NCBI GenBank assembly: GCA_965242505.1 | Contig: OZ251449.1 | Coordinates: forward strand, 496,001 to 560,000 | DNA: 64,000 nucleotides | Direction of reading: 5' to 3' | From: UBA2966 sp965242505 | Lineage (GTDB): Bacteria > Pseudomonadota > Alphaproteobacteria > UBA2966 | Part shown: piece by piece, positions 1-8,385 of the stretch | Layout of the letters: each line of letters starts with the position of its first letter | Position numbering within the stretch: the stretch's first letter is position 1 | The notes under the pieces: model-generated | Database searches by the model: none | What the model saw: the letters and a program-made list of their open reading frames with translations, nothing else | What the model was told of the DNA's origin: nothing | Position numbers and translations under genes: made by a program

Positions 1-288
1 GACGTCGTTGATCAGGAGGCCGAGTTCGGCCTCGCTCAGTCCCTGCGCGCCCGGCAGGCCGGCGGCGAGGAGCGATTCGACGATGGCGCTCTGGAAGAAG
101 GACCAGCCCAGGATCAACAGCAGGGCCGGCGCGCCGCACCACACGGCGACGTAGTATCCGTAATGGCCCGGCAGGGAACGCAGGTCCCGCGCTCTGCCGG
201 CCGCGGTCGCCAGGGCGCGGGAACGTCCCAGAAAGAAGCCGACCGCGGCCAGGACGAGAACGACCGCGGCGAGAAAGGAGATTTCCAT
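1..288 (-). CDS. pstC: Phosphate ABC transporter permease PstC, N-terminal part (runs off window)
   Basis: Only the first 96 codons are present; the gene continues beyond position 1. PstC is one of two membrane permeases of the high-affinity PstSCAB phosphate importer. The visible protein starts with MEISFLAAVVLVLAAVGFFL, a first membrane helix, followed by an arginine-rich loop (GRSRALATAAGRARDLRSLP) and a second hydrophobic stretch with YYVAVWCGAPALLLILGWSF. This matches the extended N-terminal region found in many proteobacterial PstC proteins ahead of the transport core. The ATG at 288 lies 82 bp downstream of the pstS stop on the same strand, so the two are probably co-transcribed from the Pho-box promoter upstream of pstS. 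The identification rests on this N-terminal pattern plus operon position; the permease core is outside the window. Confidence 0.8.
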   Translation of the reverse strand, partial: MEISFLAAVVLVLAAVGFFLGRSRALATAAGRARDLRSLPGHYGYYVAVWCGAPALLLILGWSFFQSAIVESLLAAGLPGAQGLSEAELGLLINDV

Positions 289-370
289 CGGCGGCTGGCT
301 GTGGGATGGCGGCTCCGCGAAGGGAGGGACCGGCGGCCCGCGATGCGGCCGCCGGTCCGGGCGATGACGC

Positions 371-1402
371 CTACGACCCGTAGGGGATCATCTTCGTCGC
401 GGCGTCGCGGAACATTCCTCTCTCCCGATCCGGCATCGGGATCAACCCCTTGTCGGTGAGGTATCCATCGGGGCCCCACGCCCTTTCGCTGGTGTACTCG
501 GCGAGGAACGCCTCCATGCCCGGGATCTTCCCGATGTGCGCCTTCTTCACGTAGACGTAGAGGGGGCGCGACACCGGATAGCTGGCGTCGGCGATATTGT
601 CGAACGTCGGCGCGGCGCCGTCCATGACGCCGCCCTGAAGCAGGTTGGCGTTCTGGTCGAGGAAGCTGAAGCCGAAGACGCCGTGGGCCTTCGGGTTCTC
701 GACGAGCTTCTGAACGATCAGGTTGTCGTTCTCGCCCGCCTCGATGAAGGCGCCGTCCTCGCGGATGCCGTGGCAGATGGCCTTGTACCGCTTCTTGTCC
801 GTCTTCTTCATGGCCTTGATCCAGTCGAACTTCTTGCAGCCGCCTTCCATGGCGAGCTCGACGAAGGCATCGCGCGTGCCGGACGTCGGAGGCGGCCCCA
901 GGACCTCGATCCTGGTGGCGGGCAGGGACGGGTCGACGTCGCTCCACGTCTCGTGCGGGTTGGGAACGAGCTCGCCCTCGCCCTGCGGAACGTCCTTGGC
1001 CAGCGCCAGGAACAGGTTCTTGCGGCTGATCTTCATCGGCGGCGAAGCCTTGGCGTTGGCGAGGACGATGCCGTCGTACCCGACCTTGACCTCGATGATC
1101 TCGGCGACGCCGTTCCTGGCGCAGGTCTCGACCTCGGACGTCTTGATGCGGCGGGACGCGTTCGTCATGTCGGGGTGCTCGACGCCGACGCCGGCGCAGA
1201 ACAGTTTGAGGCCGCCGCCCGACCCGGTGCTCTCGACCACCGGGGTCTTGAACCTCGTGGCCTTGCCGAAGGTCTCGGCAACGGCCGTGGTGAACGGATA
1301 CACCGTCGACGAACCGACGATGTTGATTCGGTCGCGCGCCTCGGCGGACCCTCCGACCGCGATGCCGGCCAGCACCGCCAGGGACAGCAGCTTGCTGTTC
1401 AT
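371..1402 (-). CDS. pstS: Periplasmic phosphate-binding protein PstS
   Basis: 343-residue substrate-binding protein of the Pst phosphate ABC importer, acting in the periplasm. A signal peptide is clear (MNSKLLSLAVLAGIAVGGSA, likely cleavage after SAEA near residue 22), and the mature protein begins RDRINIVGSSTVYPFTTAVA, the phosphate-binding start typical of the PstS/SphX family. Further family signatures are ESTGSGGGLKLFCAG and GTRDAFVELAM (the family's SGTR phosphate loop is at PPTSGTRDAF). The family is usually 320-350 residues, so the gene is full length. The start at 1402 is supported by a GAGGAG ribosome binding site about 10 nt upstream. It sits between a phoR-like kinase and pstC, and a three-unit Pho box lies about 105 bp upstream, so phosphate starvation control through PhoB is expected. 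Confidence 0.95.
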   Translation of the reverse strand: MNSKLLSLAVLAGIAVGGSAEARDRINIVGSSTVYPFTTAVAETFGKATRFKTPVVESTGSGGGLKLFCAGVGVEHPDMTNASRRIKTSEVETCARNGVAEIIEVKVGYDGIVLANAKASPPMKISRKNLFLALAKDVPQGEGELVPNPHETWSDVDPSLPATRIEVLGPPPTSGTRDAFVELAMEGGCKKFDWIKAMKKTDKKRYKAICHGIREDGAFIEAGENDNLIVQKLVENPKAHGVFGFSFLDQNANLLQGGVMDGAAPTFDNIADASYPVSRPLYVYVKKAHIGKIPGMEAFLAEYTSERAWGPDGYLTDKGLIPMPDRERGMFRDAATKMIPYGS

Positions 1403-1507
1403 TCGGGTTTCTCCTCGTTGCGAATTGGACGGACGGACGAAGCCGCGATGGCGTTCGCCGACGTCGGTCCCGATGCCCCGGTTTCTATGCCGGCCCCGCG
1501 ACTCCCG

Positions 1508-1536
1508 TATGACCGTTTCGTTACGGTTTTATGACG
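1508..1536 (-). promoter_or_regulatory. Pho box (three 7-bp direct repeat units) upstream of pstS
   Basis: Read on the minus strand this site is CGTCATA-AAAC-CGTAACG-AAAC-GGTCATA: three 7-bp units separated by two identical 4-bp A-rich spacers. The known PhoB site is tandem CTGTCAT-like heptamers with 4-bp A/T-rich spacers. It lies about 105 bp upstream of the pstS start and in the same orientation, so it should recruit PhoB to activate pstS-pstC in low phosphate. It lies outside the phoR-like coding region. Confidence 0.85.
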
Positions 1537-1591
1537 AAAAGGCCCGTCCATCGCCAGGATTCCGGGCAATGCAGTGAATGAGAAAGAACGT

Positions 1592-2893
1592 TTATCTATC
1601 TGAAATATATGGCGTATCCTGAAGGAATGCCGGCACCGTCACCGTGAACGTGCTGCCGGACTCCGGGGCGCTCTCGATGAGAATGTGGCCGCGATGCCGG
1701 CTGACGATGTGCTTGACGATCGCGAGTCCGAGACCGGTGCCTCCGAGCGCCCGCGACCGGCCCTTGTCCACCCGGTAGAACCGTTCGGTGAGCCGCGGGA
1801 CGTGAACGGCCGGGATGCCGTCTCCCTGGTCCCGCACGCTGACGGCGACGCCGCGCGCGCCCGACTCCGGCATCCGTTCGACGGGACGGGCGGCGATTCG
1901 CACCGGGTTTCCGGGACCGCCGTACTTCAGGGCGTTGTCGATCAGGTTCCGGAACACCTGGCTCAGTTGGTCGCGGTCTCCGAGCACGCCGGGAAGGTCG
2001 TCGGGAAGGTCCACGTCGATGACGTTGCCGCTCTCGCCGCGACGGCCTGCGTAGGTTTCCGCCACTTCGCCGATGACGGCCCCGATGTCGATCTCGTCCT
2101 CGGGGCGGACGTGCTCGTTCGCCTCGACGCGCGACAGCGAGAGGAGGTCCTCGATCAGGCGCGTCATCCTTCGCGCCTCGTTGTCCATGATGCCGAGGAA
2201 CTTCTCGCGGGCGGCCGGATCGTCCCTGGCGGGGCCGCTCAGCGTCTCGATGAAGCCGGCGAGCGCCGCCAGCGGCGAGCGCAGCTCGTGGCTGACGTTG
2301 GCCACGAAGTCCGCGCGCACCTCGTCGACGCGCTTCGCGCCCGTGACGTCGTGCAGCAGGACGACGGCGCGCGCGCCGTCCCCGTCGTCCGACTCGGGAA
2401 TCGCGGCGACCTTGACCTCGAAGACGAGGGGCACGCCGGCGGCGACCTCGAACTCGACCGCGTCGGAAGCGTCGCCCGCCAGCGCCGCGTCGACCGCGTC
2501 CAGCACCGCCGGGTGGCGCAGCGAGGCCGCGAGATCCCGGCCCGTTTCGGCGATGTTGAACGACTCGCGCGCCGTCCGGTTGGCGTAGACGACGTGGCGG
2601 GACCCGTCGAGCAGGATCACCGGGTCGGGCAACTCGTCGAGGACCCGGCGTTCCACGGGCTCCGCCTCGACCGACTCGTTCTCCGTCTGGACGGGGGGTG
2701 GGCTCCCGGCCCGCCGCGCCGCCCACAGGGCGCCGGCGGCGATCAGCGCGATGACCGCGATGCCCTCGCCGACGCCGACCGCGCCGGTCGCGAGCAGCGC
2801 CGCGACCAGGACGATGCCCGGCGCCATCCCCATCATGACGATTCGGTCAGGCATCGGTCGAATCGCGCGTCGCCCTCCGCGTCGTTTCGGCAT
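1592..2893 (-). CDS. phoR: PhoR-like phosphate-regulon sensor histidine kinase
   Basis: Membrane-bound histidine kinase, most likely the sensor that phosphorylates PhoB when phosphate is scarce. From the start used here it has 433 residues: a basic N-tail, two closely spaced membrane helices (about residues 20-60: IVLVAALLATGAVGVG and IAVIALIAAGALW), a PAS domain (LDELPDPVILLDGSRHVVYANRTA), the dimerisation/phospho-acceptor motif FVANVSHELRSPLAAL, the N box VFRNLIDNALKYG, G1 VRDQGDGI and G2 GGTGLGLAIVKHI. A PAS domain with no large periplasmic domain is the usual PhoR layout. The start at 2893 (MPKRRGG) is preferred to 2974, whose extra 27 residues look non-native; 2854 (MPDRIV) is also possible. 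No phoB is visible; its assignment as PhoR rests on domain layout and on pstS lying next to it. Confidence 0.88.
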   Translation of the reverse strand: MPKRRGGRRAIRPMPDRIVMMGMAPGIVLVAALLATGAVGVGEGIAVIALIAAGALWAARRAGSPPPVQTENESVEAEPVERRVLDELPDPVILLDGSRHVVYANRTARESFNIAETGRDLAASLRHPAVLDAVDAALAGDASDAVEFEVAAGVPLVFEVKVAAIPESDDGDGARAVVLLHDVTGAKRVDEVRADFVANVSHELRSPLAALAGFIETLSGPARDDPAAREKFLGIMDNEARRMTRLIEDLLSLSRVEANEHVRPEDEIDIGAVIGEVAETYAGRRGESGNVIDVDLPDDLPGVLGDRDQLSQVFRNLIDNALKYGGPGNPVRIAARPVERMPESGARGVAVSVRDQGDGIPAVHVPRLTERFYRVDKGRSRALGGTGLGLAIVKHIVSRHRGHILIESAPESGSTFTVTVPAFLQDTPYISDR

Positions 2894-3090
2894 ACGCTCC
2901 AGCGTCCTCCTCGGGACGAGGGTTCCGGGGCCGCTCCGGGCTCGTCCATCCTGTACGGCCGTCCCCGACCGCATGGTCTTCGGCGAACCTCGAAGACTTC
3001 AAGCCGGGACACTACCCGAAATCGACGACGGGTGCGGGATTCGTTAAGGTCCCGAATCGACCGTTCCGGTTGTGGATGGAAGGAAAGCCG

Positions 3091-3939
3091 ATGCCGAACG
3101 AAAATTCCCGGCCCGTTCCCGGGCGCCTTGCCGCCTCCGCCGTTCTCGTTCTGCTGGCCCTTCCGGCGCTCGCCGCCGGTGGTTCCGCGAACGCCGCGAA
3201 CGAAGGCGCCGTTTTCAGCTGGACGGGGACCTACGCCGGCGTCTTCGCCGGCGCCGGCCGGATGGACAACCGGATCGTCGACGTCGACGGCTTCGCCGCC
3301 TGGGGCAATCCCGGTTTTTCCGTCGATTACGACGACGCCGGGACCGTTGTCGGCGTTCTGGCGGGAAGGAAACTCGACGTCGGCGGCGTACCCTTCAGGG
3401 TCGAACTCGACGGCGCGTTCGGCGACCTGTCGGCGAGGACGACCGGCTTGGATCCGCCCAGACCCAGTGAGAACCCCACATGCCCCCAAGGCGGGGACGA
3501 GACGACGGAATCGAAGTTTCGATGGATCGTCGCGGCGCGCGTCGGAGTCGAGCGGGCGATGGGCCCGGCCACGGTTTTCGTCGCCGCAGGTCCGGCGGTC
3601 GCCCGGATCGTCAATTCGCTGACCGATCTTGATCAGAAACACGACGAAGTTCGCGATGTCTGTTCTCCCCGGTACTTGGACTCCGACGATTCCTTTCGCG
3701 ATGACGACACAGCGGTCGGGTGGACGGTCGGCGTGGGGGTCGAGACCGCCTTGGCTGACGCCTGGACGTTGCGGCTCGAGGGCTCGTATCTGGATTTCGG
3801 GCGGAGCGCCCATTCCGCGAACCGGTCCGGCGACGGCCGGTGCTGCGGCGCCGGAACCGTTCGACGGCCCGTCTCCTACAGGATCGAGAACGAGCTCGGC
3901 GTCCTGCGTCTGGCGGTCGTCCGTCGGTTCGACTGGTAG
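3091..3939 (+). CDS. Outer-membrane beta-barrel protein (Omp25/OmpA-barrel-like)
   Basis: 282-residue exported protein. A signal peptide is visible (AASAVLVLLALPALAAGGSA, cleavage likely near SANA at about residue 36). The mature start FSWTGTYAGVFAGAG matches the W-T-G-x-Y-x-G opening of small alphaproteobacterial outer-membrane barrels, and the chain ends in RLAVVRRFDW, with the terminal aromatic residue expected for recognition by the BAM complex. Alternating hydrophobic strands (RVELDGAFGDL, AVGWTVGVGVETAL, WTLRLEGSYLDF) support an 8- to 10-stranded barrel. Three cysteines near the C-terminal region (one in DVCSPRY and a CC pair in DGRCCGAG) and one at NPTCPQG are unusual in a barrel and may form loop disulfides. 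The start at 3091 is chosen because AAGGA lies just upstream. It is divergent from phoR and convergent with the helicase gene. The ligand is unknown. Confidence 0.75.
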   Translation: MPNENSRPVPGRLAASAVLVLLALPALAAGGSANAANEGAVFSWTGTYAGVFAGAGRMDNRIVDVDGFAAWGNPGFSVDYDDAGTVVGVLAGRKLDVGGVPFRVELDGAFGDLSARTTGLDPPRPSENPTCPQGGDETTESKFRWIVAARVGVERAMGPATVFVAAGPAVARIVNSLTDLDQKHDEVRDVCSPRYLDSDDSFRDDDTAVGWTVGVGVETALADAWTLRLEGSYLDFGRSAHSANRSGDGRCCGAGTVRRPVSYRIENELGVLRLAVVRRFDW

Positions 3940-3966
3940 CGGCGTCCGCGCCGCGGGCCGTCGCGG

Positions 3967-6900
3967 TCACGCCTTGTTCGAGGTCCCGGACGCGGCCGCC
4001 GAAATCGTCTCGACGCATCGCTCGATATCGCGACTGAGTTCACGGCCGCTGAAGCGCATGACTTTCCATCCTTCCGCTTCGATGGCCGCATCCCGCGTCG
4101 AGTCGCCTTCGTGGTCCACGTGAAACGGGCTGCCGTCGCACTCCACGTCTATCCGAACGTCACCGTGCGTGACCGCGAGGTCGAGTCGATGACCGGCGAC
4201 GACCACGCCCGTCCGGGCGGCGATCCCCCGCGTCAGGAGGGCTTCGTGGAGTTCGAGCTCGAGCGGGCTGTCGAAGCCGCCGGCTTCAAGACGCGCCACG
4301 TATTGCGCGAGTTCGCCGAGTACGTTCCGACGCGCCAGACATGCTTCGATATTTCCGACGATGACCAGTCGCCGCCGCGCACGGCTCAAGGCGACGTTGA
4401 TCAGATTCGGGTCGGCTGCGAATCTTACCTGACGTTCTGGCATCGATGTATCGACTACCGGTGAGAAATACATGATGTCGCATTCGTCGCCCTGGAATCG
4501 GTGCGTGGTTGCAACCTTCCACGGTTGCATATCCTCGTTCGCGACCTGGTTGGCGAGCTGACCCCGGATCAGGTCGGCCTGGGCTCCGTATGGCGTTACA
4601 ACTCCTATGGAAAGTTTCAGGCCCTTCGCTTTCGGGAGCGTCTCGAGGATCTGGTTCGTGACGGCTTTGGCCTCGGCCCGATTGGTCCAGCTGCGCCCGT
4701 TCGGTCCTCGGGCGCTGGTTCCCGAGACGCGAACCCATTCGATGGCTCGCGCGCCATCGGGTGGTTTGGCGTCGCTGCACCATTCGAGCTGTCCTTCGTA
4801 GAAATGCTTATCGGCGAAGCCGACGATGGCCGGATGGGAACGGAAGTGCAGATCGAGGAATATGGGCGATGCCTCCACCCGGGTCGACGCGAGGCCGAAG
4901 CAGCTGCGGTCGCGATAACTGAACTCCTCCGCGCGTTCGTCCGTTAGCCCCCATCTCCGGGCAATCTGCCTCTCGCGGGAACGGCTGAGCGATGTGATGT
5001 GAACGAGCTGCCGCCGGTCGCCCAGAATCAGGGCGCGCTTCGCCCGAACCAGGATGGGTAGGGCGGACGCCACGTCGCACTGCGACGCCTCGTCGATCAC
5101 CGCCAGGTCGAACAACCCGGATTGAAGCGGCAAGTTGGTTCGGGCGGACAGATTCGTGACCGCCCACACCGGGAGGGCTGGGAGGGCGGTGGGAATAAGC
5201 TTGAGCGCGCGTCGAAACCCCGTTCCCGTCGATGTCGCGCGCCCGAAACTCTCGGCGCATTCATTGGCGGCGACGCGGGCGGCGGAGTCGTCGCGGCGGA
5301 TTTTCCCCCACCTCGCGTCCAGCAGCGTCCGCCCGGCGGCGACCCGCTCCTCGGACAGGCTGTGCAGCCGATCGTCGAGCTCGTGCTTCTGCGGCAATCG
5401 CCCGAGATGAGCCTCCATCTCGGCGATCTCGCGTCTGCATGTCAGAGCGTTGCGCAACCCGTCGGCCAATTCTTCGATCGGCAGGAAATCTCGTCGCGGC
5501 GAGAGCGATCTTCCCGGACTGCCGGCAACTGCGGCGAGACACCCCTCGACAGCGGACCGGTCGAGGCCGAGGAGCGGTCCGAGCCGCCCGAGGGCGTCTC
5601 TCGCGCGTTCCAGCCGTTTTCGGTGCCGGCGCCATCGCCCGAACAGGCCCAGCCATCGACCGAATTCGTCGAGCGCCTCCCGTGCGCCGGCCAGCGCCGC
5701 ATCCAGTTCGGCGGAATCGACGTCGAAAAGCGTATCGTCGGGAAGTCGGCCAAGACATTCGTGCAATTTGGCGCGCAGTTCGGTCAGCCGACCCTCGGCC
5801 CGCATCCGATCACGCAAGACAAGGTGGATCTCCTGCAACTGTTTCGCGACCTTGGCCCAATCGTGACGCGCCATCACCGGATCGACCGATCGCGGGTCGG
5901 TGGACAGCACCTTGGCGATGTACTCTCCGACCTCGTTTCGGCGGTTCGAAGCGCCTACACGAACGATGGCGGCGTCGGGAGACGTGAAACGCAGACGGTC
6001 GACGACGACATCCACTGCTCTGTTGTTCTTCGACGCGACCAGGACGGTCTCTCCCCGTGAGACGGCCGCCGCGACGGCATTGACGATCACCTGCGATTTT
6101 CCGGTGCCGGGCGGGCCGGTCACGACGGTAAGCGCATTTTTCATCGCGGCGTGGACGGCTTGGTCCTGCCTTATGGAGGAAGGGACGACGGTCGGGTGCG
6201 GTTCCGGAGGCGGAACAGCCGTCGGCGCGGCTTCACTGAGCAGCACGGCGGCTGGCCCGGTGGCAAGGAGCTCGGGTGTATTGACCAACTCGTCGAGGTC
6301 GCCGATCAAAGACCGGATATGTGTGCCTGGCGTCGCGGCCATGATGACGCCCGTGTTCTGGATACCCGTCCGGTTCGACATCGGCGTCAGGTTTTCGGGA
6401 TTCAGGTCGTTCAGGCCTTCGACCCCGCCGTCGCGCAGCGACTGAAGCATGGCGTCGGCGCGCTTGCTCGGCGCCGTGGCCTCTTCGACTTGGGGGGTGT
6501 CTTCTATCGCCTGGACGAGCGCGTCCCGTTCGCGACGGTCAGCGCCAAGAAGCTCCAGCGCGAGAGAGTTTATCTCGACTGTGTTTCCGCGTCGCTTGCA
6601 GCGCCATCCACGGTCTTGCCTGGTCGCTCGTACATCGGTTACCAGCAAAGGACAGGCGGCTGTTTGTCCCGACGTTCCATCCGGATCCGTTCCCACGACA
6701 AGAGGCCATCCGGCCGTCAGTGTTTCGCCGATCTCCTTTTCTCTCTGTTGGAACCAGCGTCTCGTCGTTTCGTCGTTTGGCACGATGATGTCGCCGTGAA
6801 AGGGACTCGCGCCTTTGGCGAGCTCGACATGATTGTGAGACCGCAGACGCAGCGAGCTGGCTGCCTCCGCCTCGACGCACCCGAGAAAATATCCGGCGAG

Positions 6901-7179
6901 CGCCGCGCGCGGATCATCGGGCGGCGCCGTTCGCTTGATCTCCGTCTCCCGCACGTGGATTTCGGGTGCGCCGTTGAAAGTGCGAACCGCGCCCTTGATG
7001 CGGACCCGCGCTCCAAGCTTCGGAGCTCTGCCGGCATCCCACCAGATCACAGGCAAGCTACCCTCACGCTCGACGCGCAGCATCGCCTTCACGAAGGGAG
7101 GGCCGTTGTCCGGTCGGATGATCTCTCGCTCGCTGACGGCGCCCTCGCGGACGACGTTCTGATCCGATCTCAATCGCAT
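3967..7179 (-). CDS. Large OB-fold / superfamily 1 helicase / Vsr-DUF559-like endonuclease fusion
   Basis: About 1,070 residues. The N-terminal part (REIIRPDNGPPFVKAMLRVE to about residue 80) looks like a nucleic-acid-binding OB fold. Walker A is GPPGTGKSQVIVNAVAAAV near residue 355, followed by helicase motif Ia-like VLVASKNNRAVDVVVDRL. Walker B is FDLAVIDEASQCDVASALP near residue 690, with motif III LILGDRRQLVHI. Later UPF1/Dna2-type motifs are VVTPYGAQADLI, ATTHRFQGDECD and NVALSRARRRLVIVG. The last about 110 residues (LELELHEALLTRGIAAR, LAVTHGDVRIDVECDGSPFH, GWKVMRFSGREL) resemble a DUF559/Vsr-like PD-(D/E)xK nuclease. A start at 7287 would add 36 residues that overlap the GST gene in another frame and look non-native, so 7179 is preferred, though no strong ribosome binding site is visible. 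Helicase plus Vsr-like nuclease is a layout known from anti-phage and repair proteins. Base use looks less GC-biased than its neighbours, hinting at transfer. The function is inferred. Confidence 0.82.
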   Translation of the reverse strand: MRLRSDQNVVREGAVSEREIIRPDNGPPFVKAMLRVEREGSLPVIWWDAGRAPKLGARVRIKGAVRTFNGAPEIHVRETEIKRTAPPDDPRAALAGYFLGCVEAEAASSLRLRSHNHVELAKGASPFHGDIIVPNDETTRRWFQQREKEIGETLTAGWPLVVGTDPDGTSGQTAACPLLVTDVRATRQDRGWRCKRRGNTVEINSLALELLGADRRERDALVQAIEDTPQVEEATAPSKRADAMLQSLRDGGVEGLNDLNPENLTPMSNRTGIQNTGVIMAATPGTHIRSLIGDLDELVNTPELLATGPAAVLLSEAAPTAVPPPEPHPTVVPSSIRQDQAVHAAMKNALTVVTGPPGTGKSQVIVNAVAAAVSRGETVLVASKNNRAVDVVVDRLRFTSPDAAIVRVGASNRRNEVGEYIAKVLSTDPRSVDPVMARHDWAKVAKQLQEIHLVLRDRMRAEGRLTELRAKLHECLGRLPDDTLFDVDSAELDAALAGAREALDEFGRWLGLFGRWRRHRKRLERARDALGRLGPLLGLDRSAVEGCLAAVAGSPGRSLSPRRDFLPIEELADGLRNALTCRREIAEMEAHLGRLPQKHELDDRLHSLSEERVAAGRTLLDARWGKIRRDDSAARVAANECAESFGRATSTGTGFRRALKLIPTALPALPVWAVTNLSARTNLPLQSGLFDLAVIDEASQCDVASALPILVRAKRALILGDRRQLVHITSLSRSRERQIARRWGLTDERAEEFSYRDRSCFGLASTRVEASPIFLDLHFRSHPAIVGFADKHFYEGQLEWCSDAKPPDGARAIEWVRVSGTSARGPNGRSWTNRAEAKAVTNQILETLPKAKGLKLSIGVVTPYGAQADLIRGQLANQVANEDMQPWKVATTHRFQGDECDIMYFSPVVDTSMPERQVRFAADPNLINVALSRARRRLVIVGNIEACLARRNVLGELAQYVARLEAGGFDSPLELELHEALLTRGIAARTGVVVAGHRLDLAVTHGDVRIDVECDGSPFHVDHEGDSTRDAAIEAEGWKVMRFSGRELSRDIERCVETISAAASGTSNKA

Positions 7180-7213
7180 ATCGGGACTGCGATCCGAGTG
7201 GCCGACCGCCCGT

Positions 7214-8098
7214 TCAACCCTCCGCCGTTTCGGGTTCCAGCTTGTCCTGCGTCCGCAGCTCGAAGTCGCTGGCGTCGTGCCGCTCATGCAGTTGCATTTC
7301 CGGTTCCCCGTGGATGCGGTTGACCATGCGCCCGCGTTTGATGGCCTCGCGCTCGCCGATCGCCTCGGTCCATCTGCGGACGTGCCTGTACGAGGGCGCG
7401 TCGAGAAACTCCGCGCCGTCGTAGAGCCGGTTCAGCAGGAGCTGTCCGTACCACGGCCAGATGGCCATGTCGGCGATCGTGTACTCGTCGCCGCACATGT
7501 ACCGGTGCTCGGCCAGACGCCGGTCGAGCACGTCGAGCTGCCGTTTGGTCTCCATGGCGAAGCGGTTGATGGCGTACTCGATTTTTTCCGGGGCGTAGGC
7601 GTAGAAGTGGCCGAACCCCCCGCCGAGATACGGCGCGCTGCCCATCTGCCAGAACAGCCACGACAGGCATTCGGGCTTGTCGGCGGGGTCCCTGGGCAGG
7701 AACTCCCCGAACTTCTCCGCCAGGTACAGGAGGATCGCGCCGGATTCGAACACCCGCGTCGGTTTCGAGGCGCCGCGGTCCATCAACGCCGGAATCTTGG
7801 AGTTGGGGTTGACCTCGACGAAGCCGCCGCCGAACTGGTCGCCATCGCCGATCCTGATCAGCCAGGCGTCGTACTCGGCTCCGTCGTGGCCCAGCGCCAG
7901 CAGCTCCTCGAGCAATACGGTGACCTTCACGCCGTTCGGCGTGGCGAGCGAATAGAGCTGCAACGGGTGCTTCCCGACGGGGAGCTCCTTGTCGTGCGTG
8001 GGGCCCGCCACGGGGCGGTTGATGTTGGCGAACCGTCCGCCGTTCTCCTTCTCCCACGTCCAGACCTTGGGCGGAACGTATTCCGATGCGTCGTTCAT
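7214..8098 (-). CDS. yghU: YghU-type glutathione S-transferase / disulfide-bond oxidoreductase
   Basis: 294-residue cytosolic protein of the Nu-class (YghU/YfcG) glutathione transferase group, which reduces disulfides using bound glutathione rather than conjugating it. The sequence has a YghU-type N-terminal extension (YVPPKVWTWEKENGGRFANI), the thioredoxin-fold core with the TPNGVKVTVLLEEL active-site turn, NPNSKIPAL (cis-Pro glutathione-binding loop), ESGAILLYLAEKFG, and the alpha-helical C-terminal domain (GDEYTIADMAIWPWY). The start at 8098 (MNDASEY) has AAGGGAG upstream at a good distance and matches the family; upstream in-frame codons give only basic low-complexity sequence. The gene stops 34 bp before the helicase gene on the same strand, but no functional link is evident. 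The symbol follows E. coli by similarity. Confidence 0.9.
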   Translation of the reverse strand: MNDASEYVPPKVWTWEKENGGRFANINRPVAGPTHDKELPVGKHPLQLYSLATPNGVKVTVLLEELLALGHDGAEYDAWLIRIGDGDQFGGGFVEVNPNSKIPALMDRGASKPTRVFESGAILLYLAEKFGEFLPRDPADKPECLSWLFWQMGSAPYLGGGFGHFYAYAPEKIEYAINRFAMETKRQLDVLDRRLAEHRYMCGDEYTIADMAIWPWYGQLLLNRLYDGAEFLDAPSYRHVRRWTEAIGEREAIKRGRMVNRIHGEPEMQLHERHDASDFELRTQDKLEPETAEG

Positions 8099-8385
8099 TC
8101 GTGCAACTCCCTTCGGGCGACCGCGGCCCCGGTCCCGATGCCGGCGCGGCTGTCGGCGCATGGCGCGCCGCGCCCCACTATAGCGCGTCCCATGATCCGT
8201 CCGAACCGGGTCACCGGGCCGCCAGATCACTCGTCGGCGAAGGCGTCGATCCGCCGATCGATGTCGTCGAGAGTCGTCGGAGGGCGGATCCCGCATGAGA
8301 AATGCGAGCGAGGCCGGAGCCGGGCGCCGGTTGCCCGGATCCGCGGCGCTGGCTATACAACCGCCATGCCAAGGGGAGAACTGAA

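Noticed and set aside
1685..3622. Plus-strand 645-codon open frame opposite phoR
   Set aside because: Overlaps the clear kinase motifs on the minus strand; its translation has no recognisable domain.
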